A stretch of 7,204 bases of DNA. Origin: Paraprevotella stercoravium. GTDB lineage: Bacteria; Bacteroidota; Bacteroidia; Bacteroidales; Bacteroidaceae. The notes under the pieces are model-generated. The model had not been told where the DNA came from. It saw only the letters and a program-made list of their open reading frames with translations, and searched no databases. The stretch lies in assembly GCA_018883665.1 (NCBI GenBank), contig JAHLFU010000112.1, positions 1-7,204 of the forward strand, read 5' to 3'. Made by a program: the position numbers and the translations under genes. Numbering within the stretch: position 1 is the stretch's first letter; every line of letters begins with the position of its first letter. Positions 1 to 5,730 of the stretch are shown piece after piece.

Positions 1-1211
1 CCCGCCATCACCACAAACTTACGGATGGCTCCGCTCTTGACCGCCTCGACCACCTTGTCGGCCAGCTGTAGCACCTGGTTGTGTGCAAAGCCACCCACGA
101 TGCTTCCGGTTTCGATCTGAGTCGGCGATGGGCAGCTTTTGGCCAGAGCAATCACCTCGGAGAAATCTTTCCTCCCGTCGGCATCCTCCGTCAGATGGCG
201 GCAACCCGGATAACCGGTGGCGTTGGCCGTGAAAATCTTGTCGCGATAAGGCGCGTCGGCTACGGGCGGTACGATACAGTTGGTGGTGAAGACAATCGGA
301 CCGTTGAAGGCAGCAAACTCCTCGCGCTGCTTCCACCACGCATTGCCATAGTTGCCTGCAAAGTGAGCGTATTTCTTGAATGCCGGATAATAATGAGCCG
401 GCAGCATCTCGCCGTGTGTGTAGATATCCACACCCGTACCCTCGGTCTGGCGCAACAGTTCCTCCAGATCGTGCAGATCATGTCCGCTGATCAGGATACC
501 CGGGTTCTGGCGCACTCCGATGTTCACTTCCGTAATCTCCGGATGACCGTACGATTCCGTATGTGCCCGGTCGAGCAATGCCATCACCTGTACGCCCACG
601 GCACCCGTTTCCAGTGCCAGTGCCGTCAGTTCGGCCACGGAGAGATTCCCCACGGTGGTTTGGCTGAGTGCCCGCTGCAGGAACGCATGAATACTCTCGT
701 CCTCATATCCCAAACGGATGGCATGATCGTGATAGGCCGCCATTCCCTTCAGTCCGTAGAGCACCAGTTCCTTAAGCGACCGCTTGTCGGGATCCGCTTC
801 GCTGGTTACTCCCACGGTAGCCGCTTTTGCTTTCAATTCTTCGTCCGACGCACCGTGCCAGATGAGCACATCCGCCTGTGGCAGAGTCACACCCGCTTCC
901 GCCGCCTGCTGCGCCAGACTGTCGCGCATCAGCAACCCCCGCTGCACCCGTTGCCAGATGGATGCCTCATCAAAGTTTGCATTTGTGATGGTAGAAAACA
1001 ATGCATCCGTCACGAAACGGTTCACGTCGCTGCCTACCGGCAGACTATTTGTACGCAGCGCATCCGCCGCCACACTGATGCCTTTCACCACATAAAGCAG
1101 CAAGTCCATGGCTGCCGATGTCGGTGCCGTCTTACCGCAAACACCCTTTAAAATACATCCTTTTCCCTGAGCCGCTTCCTGACACTGGAAGCAAAACATT
1201 TTCTGTTCCAT
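1..1211 (-). CDS. hcp: Hybrid cluster protein (hydroxylamine reductase / NO reductase family), C-terminus cut by left window edge
   Basis: Cytoplasmic Fe-S enzyme of the Hcp family, linked to nitrosative-stress defence (NO and hydroxylamine reduction). The minus strand is open without a stop from the ATG at 1211 to base 1, giving 403 full codons. The N-terminus has Cys7, Cys10, Cys19 and Cys25 (C-x2-C-x8-C-x5-C, the spacing of strict-anaerobe class I proteins) for the proximal cluster. Hybrid-cluster ligands visible are His244 in GHDLHDLEELL, Glu268 in THGEMLPAHYYP and Cys312 in TTNCIVPP. These numbers agree with those I recall for the Desulfovibrio protein. NATGYPGCRHL follows at about 333-343. 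The frame leaves the window at KFVVMAG, just before the expected GCDGR segment carrying the persulfide cysteine. The family is about 530-550 residues long, so roughly 140 residues lie outside; this is an edge effect, not a truncation. It is divergent from the Crp/Fnr gene at 1490. Family assignment is near certain; the preferred substrate is inferred. Confidence 0.97.
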   Translation of the reverse strand, partial: MEQKMFCFQCQEAAQGKGCILKGVCGKTAPTSAAMDLLLYVVKGISVAADALRTNSLPVGSDVNRFVTDALFSTITNANFDEASIWQRVQRGLLMRDSLAQQAAEAGVTLPQADVLIWHGASDEELKAKAATVGVTSEADPDKRSLKELVLYGLKGMAAYHDHAIRLGYEDESIHAFLQRALSQTTVGNLSVAELTALALETGAVGVQVMALLDRAHTESYGHPEITEVNIGVRQNPGILISGHDLHDLEELLRQTEGTGVDIYTHGEMLPAHYYPAFKKYAHFAGNYGNAWWKQREEFAAFNGPIVFTTNCIVPPVADAPYRDKIFTANATGYPGCRHLTEDADGRKDFSEVIALAKSCPSPTQIETGSIVGGFAHNQVLQLADKVVEAVKSGAIRKFVVMA

Positions 1212-1275
1212 AATAATCTGTCGTTTTTTAATTGTTGTTATCTTTTATCGTTTATCCGGGCCGGTCTGTGTTGTT

Positions 1276-1291
1276 GTGATGGAAAAATCAC
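1276..1291. promoter_or_regulatory. Perfect inverted repeat GTGAT-N6-ATCAC in the hcp leader
   Basis: GTGAT (1276-1280) and ATCAC (1287-1291) form a perfect 5-bp dyad around GGAAAA, about 65-80 bp before the hcp start codon. The half-sites resemble the GTGA/TCAC halves of Crp/Fnr-family operators, but the spacer is two bases longer than in the canonical Crp site (GTGA-N6-TCAC; here GTGA-N8-TCAC). It could be a second regulator site, or a small hairpin in the hcp leader RNA if transcription starts near 1418. No -7 element match lies nearby. The dyad is visible; its function is not established. Confidence 0.35.
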
Positions 1292-1420
1292 TATTTTTAT
1301 ACCGCCATTACGCCCACTGCTTGGGAGCCGTGGAATTCCGATTCCGGATAATGCTTCCCGGGACACCATTGCTCTCTTGTGCCGGCGATAAAGCACAGCT
1401 TCCGGCAACTGTTTCCGGCG

Positions 1421-1428
1421 CAAATATA
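1421..1428 (-). promoter_or_regulatory. Candidate -7 element (TATATTTG) of the hcp promoter
   Basis: Read on the minus strand, 1428 to 1421 is TATATTTG, a full match to the Bacteroides -7 consensus TAnnTTTG. No TTTG -33 box occurs at the usual 19-21 bp spacing, which would suit a promoter needing an activator. A start site near 1418 would place the GTAA-N6-TTAC dyad (centre 1457.5) at about -40, the usual class II activator position for Crp/Fnr proteins. It would give hcp an unusually long leader of about 205 nt. Assignment is inferred from motif and spacing. Confidence 0.4.
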
Positions 1429-1450
1429 GCCGTCGTTTCCAAAGTGGCGC

Positions 1451-1464
1451 GTAATCTATGTTAC
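1451..1464. promoter_or_regulatory. Inverted repeat GTAA-TCTATG-TTAC, candidate HcpR operator
   Basis: A perfect dyad, GTAA (1451-1454) and TTAC (1461-1464), is separated by six bases, the spacing of Crp/Fnr-family operators. Its centre is about 32 bp upstream of the regulator's ATG and about 40 bp upstream of the inferred hcp start site on the other strand. A single regulator dimer here could activate hcp and at the same time cover the promoter region of its own gene. The dyad is seen directly; binding by the neighbouring regulator is inferred. Confidence 0.5.
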
Positions 1465-1489
1465 ACCGCATAATAATAAAAGTTAAACT

Positions 1490-2116
1490 ATGCCTACATT
1501 CTATGATTTATACGATTTTTCGCTTTTTGCCGAAGCCGACCGCAACCGCATAGACCGTTTGCTCCAGCAATCGGCCAACCGAATCCGGACCTATCACGAA
1601 GGTGACCTGATCGCCTTGCAGGGCGATCCCTGCCGTTCGCTGATGCTGCTCTGTTCGGGTAGTGTCTCTGCCCGCATGACCCATGATGAGGGAAAGGAAA
1701 TCGTGATTGAAACCCTGCATGCTCCCGAGATTCTGGCCCCTGCCTTTCTGTACGGTTCCGAAAACCGTTTTCCGGTAACTCTCATTGCCGCGACCGACTG
1801 CCGGGTGTGGTTCATCTCCCGCGAAGTGTTTCTGGAAATGATGGAAGCCGACCGCACCGTGCTGCGCCGTTTTCTGGAAAACATATCCGACCGCAGTGTG
1901 TTCCTCAGCCGCAAGCTGAACGAGTTTGCCTTGCAGAGTCTGCCTACCCGCATCCTGAGTTACCTGAAAACGCACGGCAGTATCCAAAACATTCAGGAGG
2001 TGGCTTTCATTATGGGCGTGGCGCGCCCGTCACTTTCGCGTGCCCTTTCCTTACTGCTGGAGCAGGGGCGGGTACGCAAAGAGGCCGGTGGCTATCTGGC
2101 ATGTTCCGGACAATGA
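1490..2116 (+). CDS. hcpR: Crp/Fnr-family transcription regulator, probable HcpR
   Basis: A 208-residue DNA-binding regulator. Residues about 30-115 form the cyclic-nucleotide-binding-type beta barrel (HEGDLIALQGDP at 36-47, LMLLCSGSVSARM at 51-63). Residues about 116-147 are the dimerisation helix. Residues about 150-204 are the winged helix-turn-helix, with IQEVAFIMGVARPSLSRALS at 168-187 and a recognition helix at about 179-193. The GELAL and RS residues used for cAMP binding in E. coli Crp are absent (APAFLYGSENRFPVTLIAAT instead), and there is no N-terminal cysteine cluster of the Fnr type, so the sensor is probably neither cAMP nor a 4Fe-4S cluster. The HcpR of Porphyromonas gingivalis, which controls hcp, is reported to sense NO through heme. 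Divergent placement next to hcp is the main reason for the HcpR name. The start is the first ATG after an A-rich leader without a Shine-Dalgarno sequence. Family is certain; HcpR is a well-supported inference. Confidence 0.85.
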   Translation: MPTFYDLYDFSLFAEADRNRIDRLLQQSANRIRTYHEGDLIALQGDPCRSLMLLCSGSVSARMTHDEGKEIVIETLHAPEILAPAFLYGSENRFPVTLIAATDCRVWFISREVFLEMMEADRTVLRRFLENISDRSVFLSRKLNEFALQSLPTRILSYLKTHGSIQNIQEVAFIMGVARPSLSRALSLLLEQGRVRKEAGGYLACSGQ

Positions 2117-2211
2117 AAAAAGCGGCATTACCGAGAACTTTAAATTCGACAGTTACGAGGGAAACGTGAACCAGCGCAATTTGCCATTTGAAAAATAACA
2201 TGGAATCTTTC

Positions 2212-2299
2212 TTCAGTACTCTGCCCGAAGTACTTCAGTACTTTGCCCAAGGTACTGCAATACTTTGCCCAAGGTACTTCAGTACTTTGCCCGCAGTAC
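2212..2299. repeat. Tandem array of four 22-bp hairpin-forming units
   Basis: Four head-to-tail 22-bp units occupy 2212-2233, 2234-2255, 2256-2277 and 2278-2299 with no spacers. The core, most cleanly seen in unit 2, is AGTACTTTGCCCAAGGTACT: two arms of about 8 nt around a GCCC loop. Units differ at a few positions, mostly in the right arm (CGAAGTAC, CAAGGTAC twice, CGCAGTAC) and at the start of unit 3 (TGCAATAC). Adjacent units can also pair across their junctions, for example AAGTAC-TTCA-GTACTT around 2229-2244. The array lies between the hcpR stop and the nanM promoter. A 22-bp period is not a multiple of three, which argues against coding repeats. Function unknown; a transcript 3'-end structure, a protein-binding array or a genome-wide repeat family are all possible. 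Confidence 0.9.
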
Positions 2300-2307
2300 T
2301 GACGCGG

Positions 2308-2341
2308 CTTGAAGGGTATATTCATATTTGGAATAAGTTTG
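2308..2341 (+). promoter_or_regulatory. Candidate Bacteroides-type promoter for the nan cluster
   Basis: TAAGTTTG at 2334-2341 is a full match to the Bacteroides -7 element TAnnTTTG. CTTG at 2308-2311 is a 3-of-4 match to the -33 element TTTG, with a 22-bp spacer that is slightly longer than the usual 19-21. Transcription would start near 2345-2350, leaving a leader of about 20-25 nt before the nanM ATG at 2371. It starts eight bases after the tandem array ends. This is the best promoter candidate in the window; it is inferred from motifs only. Confidence 0.5.
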
Positions 2342-2370
2342 GTCTGAAAAAAACGTAAATCAAAAACTTT

Positions 2371-3447
2371 ATGAAAAAAAACTGGTGGTTATTTATGTTG
2401 CTCCTGCTGGGAGCCTGTACAACAGATAAGAAAAAAGAAGTGACGCAGTTGCCGGATTACCCGATAGAAGCCGGTGTATCTGCACCCTTTGCCGGTTTTG
2501 TGGGCGACTGGCTGGTTGTGGCCGGAGGATGTAATTTCCCGGATGTACCGGCAGCAGAGGGAGGACAGAAAGTCTATTATCGGGAAGTCTATGCGCTGAA
2601 TACGGCCGATCCTTCTTCAGAATGGATCCGCCAGTCCGATCTGCCTTTTCCGGTGGCATACGGAGCTATGGCTGAAACGGAAGATGGATTGCTTTGTATG
2701 GGAGGTATGAATGCCGATTCGGTGTCGGCTGCTGTTTTCCGGATAGAGAAAGTGAGTGGCAAGGATTCTTTTACGGTCCGTATGCTTCCTTCCATGCCGT
2801 CACTGGTGGACAACGGAGCCGCAACACGATGCGGAAACCGGATTTATGTTACCGGTGGAAATCAACCGGAAAAGGCCCGAAACCTGTTTGCGTTGCGGAT
2901 GGATATGGGACAGACTCCTATATGGGAGCGACTGGCGGACTATCCGGGACAGCAACGGGTGCAACCGGTATTGTTGGCCGATGACAGTCTGCTGTATCTG
3001 TTTGGCGGTTTTGAGTCGGTACGTCCGGACAGCTGTGCATTGGCTAATGATGTGTTGCGATATGATGTCCGTAAGAATCAATGGGAGTACGAAACGGAAT
3101 TGCCAGATTATGAAGCCGGTATGCCCCGTTGTCTGGTCGGAGCGGCCGGAGTAGTGCATGGCGGCAGCCTTTTGCTTACCGGCGGAGTAAACTATCAGAT
3201 CTTTAAGGATGCCATGGAAGGACGTGCTCCGGAAGGTTATATGAAAAAGGATCCTGAATGGTATTGTTTTAACCGCGATCTGCTTTCTTATCAGCCGGAC
3301 AAAAAGGTATGGAATATTACTGAAGGTCCGGAGCAGATGGCCCGTGCCGGTGGCGTGCTGTTGGAAAAAGACGGTGCGTTTTATATGGTATGCGGAGAAA
3401 TCAAGCCGGGTATCAGAAGCAGTAAGGTTTTTGTTTTTCGTCCATAA
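2371..3447 (+). CDS. nanM: Kelch-repeat lipoprotein, N-acetylneuraminate epimerase (mutarotase) family
   Basis: A 358-residue protein matching the size of NanM, a six-bladed kelch beta-propeller that interconverts sialic acid anomers in the periplasm after their release as the alpha form. Residues 1-16 are a lipoprotein signal: basic MKKN, a hydrophobic run, and lipobox LGAC with Cys16 as the modified residue. The following TTDKKK is not the acidic surface-export signal of Bacteroides, so a periplasm-facing anchor is likely. Kelch double glycines are seen at 52-53, 111-112, 162-163, 212-213 and 271-272, with a degenerate sixth (CGEIKPG at 341-347) closing the propeller. TGGNQPEKARNLFAL and FGGFESVRPD resemble NanM blades. 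The next gene is the sialic acid lyase, 79 bp downstream, which strongly supports the role. It has its own candidate promoter at 2308-2341. Whether it is cotranscribed with nanL is unclear. Family is certain; substrate is inferred from context. Confidence 0.9.
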   Translation: MKKNWWLFMLLLLGACTTDKKKEVTQLPDYPIEAGVSAPFAGFVGDWLVVAGGCNFPDVPAAEGGQKVYYREVYALNTADPSSEWIRQSDLPFPVAYGAMAETEDGLLCMGGMNADSVSAAVFRIEKVSGKDSFTVRMLPSMPSLVDNGAATRCGNRIYVTGGNQPEKARNLFALRMDMGQTPIWERLADYPGQQRVQPVLLADDSLLYLFGGFESVRPDSCALANDVLRYDVRKNQWEYETELPDYEAGMPRCLVGAAGVVHGGSLLLTGGVNYQIFKDAMEGRAPEGYMKKDPEWYCFNRDLLSYQPDKKVWNITEGPEQMARAGGVLLEKDGAFYMVCGEIKPGIRSSKVFVFRP

Positions 3448-3482
3448 ATCTTTTGTATTTTTCTTCTTTCTTTTTATTTTTG

Positions 3483-3498
3483 TTGAAATATTGAAATA
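3483..3498 (+). repeat. Tandem 8-bp repeat TTGAAATA x2 upstream of nanL
   Basis: TTGAAATA occurs twice back to back in the 79-bp nanM-nanL spacer. The spacer starts with a long T/C-rich run (about 3449-3482) and ends in an A/T-rich leader without a Shine-Dalgarno sequence. A weak promoter could be present (TTTG at 3479-3482, then TATATAAC 18 bp later), but the -7 match is poor. There is no hairpin before the T-rich run that would make a normal terminator. The repeat may be an operator or simple low-complexity sequence. Confidence 0.3.
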
Positions 3499-3526
3499 GA
3501 TATATAACCCTTAAACATGTAACATT

Positions 3527-4444
3527 ATGGAAAAAATTATTGGATTGATTGATGCTCCTTTTACTCCCTTTTATGAAAATGGAGAAGTGAATTACGAGCC
3601 GATTCCGGCCTATGCGCAGATGTTGGCCAAGAACGGTCTGAAGGGCGTTTTCATAAACGGTTCTTCGGGAGAAGGTTATATGCTTACGGATGAAGAGCGT
3701 ATGAAACTGACCGAGGCATGGATTCAGGCTGCTCCCGAGGGCTTCAAGGTAATCGTTCATGTGGGAAGCTGTTGCGTGAAATCAAGCAAGATGTTGGCTG
3801 AACACGCCCAGAAGTGTGGAGCTTGGGGAATCGGCGCTATGGCTCCTCCGTTTCCGAAAATCAACCGCATCGAGGAACTGGTGAAATATTGTGAGGAAAT
3901 TGCGGCCGGTGCTCCGGATCTGCCTTTCTATTATTACCATATTCCGGCCTTCAACGGCGCCTTCCTGCCTATGACCGCTTTGCTTGAGGCTGTGGACGGA
4001 CGCATTCCAAATTTTGCCGGAATCAAATACACCTATGAGAGTATCTATGAATACAACCAGTGCCGTTTGTATAAAAATGGCAAATATGACATGCTGCACG
4101 GTCAGGACGAAACCATTCTGCCTTCGCTCGCCATGGGTGGCGCTCAGGGAGGTATCGGCGGAACTACCAACTACAACGGTGTCAATCTCGTAGGTATTAT
4201 CGATGCCTGGAAGGCCGGAGACATTGAGAAAGCCCGTGAATTGCAGAATTTCTCACAGGACGTGATCAATGTCATTTGTCATTATCGTGGAAATATTGTG
4301 GCCGGAAAGCGTATCATGAAGCTGATCGGTCTGGATCTGGGAAAGAACAGAACACCGTTCCAGAACATGACCGATGAAGAAGAGGCAAGAATGAAGCAGG
4401 AGCTGGAAGCCATTAATTTCTTTGAGCGTTGTAACAAATTCTAA
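3527..4444 (+). CDS. nanL: N-acetylneuraminate lyase (sialic acid aldolase)
   Basis: A cytoplasmic class I aldolase of 305 residues that splits N-acetylneuraminate into N-acetylmannosamine and pyruvate. The DHDPS/NAL-family barrel motifs are in order: GSSGE at 45-49 (pyruvate-carboxylate binding), Tyr137 in DLPFYYYHIP, the Schiff-base Lys167 in FAGIKYTYES, and GQDE at 192-195 followed by GGIGGTTNYNG at 208-218. The GxDE motif binds the sialic acid glycerol chain in lyases and distinguishes them from dihydrodipicolinate synthase. YYYHIP and GIKYT resemble the eukaryote-like lyases of Bacteroides (named NanL there) more than E. coli NanA. The start at 3527 follows an A/T-rich leader. It is followed after 5 bp by the epimerase gene, so the two are almost surely cotranscribed. 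No catalytic residue is missing. Confidence 0.96.
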   Translation: MEKIIGLIDAPFTPFYENGEVNYEPIPAYAQMLAKNGLKGVFINGSSGEGYMLTDEERMKLTEAWIQAAPEGFKVIVHVGSCCVKSSKMLAEHAQKCGAWGIGAMAPPFPKINRIEELVKYCEEIAAGAPDLPFYYYHIPAFNGAFLPMTALLEAVDGRIPNFAGIKYTYESIYEYNQCRLYKNGKYDMLHGQDETILPSLAMGGAQGGIGGTTNYNGVNLVGIIDAWKAGDIEKARELQNFSQDVINVICHYRGNIVAGKRIMKLIGLDLGKNRTPFQNMTDEEEARMKQELEAINFFERCNKF

Positions 4445-4449
4445 GAGGC

Positions 4450-5637
4450 ATGATGGACGAAAAGATATATCTGGCCTATTGGGCGGAGAAATATAAGGCA
4501 GATCTTACGGAAGATATTATGCCTTTCTGGCTGAAGAATGGTCTGGACCGTCAGCATGGAGGTATCTATACCTGCCTGAACCGGGACGGAAGTCTGATGG
4601 ATACCACCAAGTCAGTATGGTTTCAGGGGCGTTTTGCCTTTACCTGCTGTTTTGCCTATAACCATGTGGAAAAGAAACAGGAGTGGCTTGATGCCGCCAA
4701 GATGACTCTGGACTTTATCGAGAAGTACTGTTTTGATGAAAACCGCCGCATGTATTTTGAGGTTGCGGCCGACGGAACACCGTTGCGCCTGCGCCGTTAT
4801 GTGTTCAGCGAAAGTTTTGCGGCCATCGCCATGGCTGAGTATGCGGTGGCAACCGGTAGTGAGGAGTATGCCCGTAAGGCACTTGCCATTTTTAAGGATA
4901 TGCGTCGTTTCCTGAGTACACCGGGCATTCTGGAACCGAAATATTTGCCTACGGTGCAGGCGCAGGGACACTCCATTACCATGATTATGATTAATGTGGC
5001 GTCATGTATCAAGAAGGTGATTGAGGATCCGGAGCTCGATCTTCAGATTGAAGAGTCGGTTCATGCGCTCAGCACTTATTTTGTGCATCCGGAGTTCAAG
5101 GCCCTGCTCGAAACCGTCGGACCGAACGGCGAGTTCATCGATACGCTGAGCGGCCGTACGATTAATCCAGGGCACTGTATCGAAACGGCATGGTTCCTCT
5201 TTGATGTGGCCGAAGCCCGTGGCGGAGATCAGAGACTGACCGATCTGGCGCTGACTATTCTGGACTGGTCGTGGGACTGGGGCTGGGATGAGCAGTATGG
5301 CGGTATCATTAATTTCAGAGACTGCAAGAATCTGCCTTCACAGGATTATGCGCAGGACATGAAGTTCTGGTGGCCTCAGACTGAAGCGATCATTGCCACA
5401 CTCTATGCCTACAAGCTTACCGGCAATGAGCGTTATCTGAAAATGCACCGGATGATCAGCGACTGGACCTATGCCCATTTCCCGGATTCCGAATACGGTG
5501 AATGGTATGGCTACCTGCACCGTGACGGCAGTGTGGCACAGCCGGCCAAGGGAAATCTGTTTAAAGGGCCGTTCCATATTCCGAGAATGATGACCAAGGC
5601 CTATCAGCTTTGTCAGGAGATTCTGGCCCGTGACTGA
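4450..5637 (+). CDS. nanE: N-acylglucosamine 2-epimerase (AGE) family, N-acetylmannosamine to N-acetylglucosamine
   Basis: A 395-residue (alpha/alpha)6-barrel epimerase of the AGE/RnBP family. In Bacteroides fragilis such a protein, also called NanE, replaces the unrelated small NanE of enterobacteria and converts ManNAc, not its 6-phosphate, to GlcNAc. Active-site motifs are seen: WFQGRFAFTCC at 57-67, GHS at 172-174, NPGHCIETAWFLFDVA with His242 and Glu245 at 239-254, KFWWPQTEAI at 305-314, and KGPFHIPRMM with His377 at 372-381. These fit the two catalytic histidines known for the family. Length is normal. Two ATG codons are adjacent at 4450 and 4453. The AGAGG at 4444-4448 is only one base from the first, so the second may be the true start, making the protein one residue shorter. 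It lies 5 bp after nanL and is followed by a terminator-like hairpin. The free ManNAc product implies a later sugar kinase (a ROK-family kinase in B. fragilis), not seen here. Confidence 0.95.
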   Translation: MMDEKIYLAYWAEKYKADLTEDIMPFWLKNGLDRQHGGIYTCLNRDGSLMDTTKSVWFQGRFAFTCCFAYNHVEKKQEWLDAAKMTLDFIEKYCFDENRRMYFEVAADGTPLRLRRYVFSESFAAIAMAEYAVATGSEEYARKALAIFKDMRRFLSTPGILEPKYLPTVQAQGHSITMIMINVASCIKKVIEDPELDLQIEESVHALSTYFVHPEFKALLETVGPNGEFIDTLSGRTINPGHCIETAWFLFDVAEARGGDQRLTDLALTILDWSWDWGWDEQYGGIINFRDCKNLPSQDYAQDMKFWWPQTEAIIATLYAYKLTGNERYLKMHRMISDWTYAHFPDSEYGEWYGYLHRDGSVAQPAKGNLFKGPFHIPRMMTKAYQLCQEILARD

Positions 5638-5644
5638 TCGTTGG

Positions 5645-5700
5645 CACGGATTCTGTACGGGCATCTTTTCAGATTCTCGTACAGAACCGTGTTTTGTTTT
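5645..5700 (+). terminator. Terminator-like hairpin between nanE and nanT
   Basis: The left arm CACGGATTCTGTACG (5645-5659) pairs with the right arm CGTACAGAACCGTG (5678-5691): 14 base pairs with a single bulged A at 5650. The 18-nt loop can itself form ATCT/AGAT. TTTTGTTTT follows directly at 5692-5700, the form of a Rho-independent terminator. It begins 8 bp after the nanE stop. Because nanT follows in the same direction only 30 bp later with no clear promoter of its own, the element may act as a partial terminator or as a 3' stabiliser of the nanLE mRNA. The structure is directly visible; the effect is inferred. Confidence 0.7.
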
Positions 5701-5730
5701 ACCATGAAAAAACTGATTTACACATAGAAC

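Noticed and set aside
81..1151. Plus-strand open frame of 356 codons opposite hcp
   Set aside because: It is the antisense shadow of hcp. The minus strand shows an unbroken frame with cluster-ligand motifs, while this product is Arg/Cys/His-rich with no recognisable domain.
1276..1291. Canonical Crp/cAMP operator
   Set aside because: The distance between GTGA and TCAC is eight bases instead of six, and the neighbouring regulator lacks cAMP-binding residues.
1212..1418. Cobalamin or other known riboswitch in the hcp leader
   Set aside because: Some GGGAA and CAGTGGGCG-like pieces looked suggestive, but the core order and spacing of the cobalamin aptamer are not there, and I found no other class that fits.
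2113..2169. ATGA overlap at the hcpR stop giving an 18-codon reading frame
   Set aside because: The peptide MKKAALPRTLNSTVTRET is short and unlike a known small protein. The neighbouring frame looks more protein-like.
2212..2299. CRISPR array
   Set aside because: The units abut with no unique spacers, the repeat is only 22 bp and imperfect, and no cas genes are present.
2140..2325. Minus-strand 61-codon frame with repetitive peptide across the tandem array
   Set aside because: The apparent peptide repeat is only the 22-bp DNA repeat read in shifting frames; there is no promoter or conserved protein character.
2371..3447. Surface-exposed lipoprotein
   Set aside because: Residues after Cys16 are TTDKKK, not the acidic export signal typical of surface lipoproteins in Bacteroides, so a periplasmic location is more likely.
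3527..4444. Dihydrodipicolinate synthase (DapA) as an alternative product
   Set aside because: The GQDE motif and the sialic acid gene context fit the lyase, and the YYYHIP and GIKYT segments resemble NanL-type lyases.
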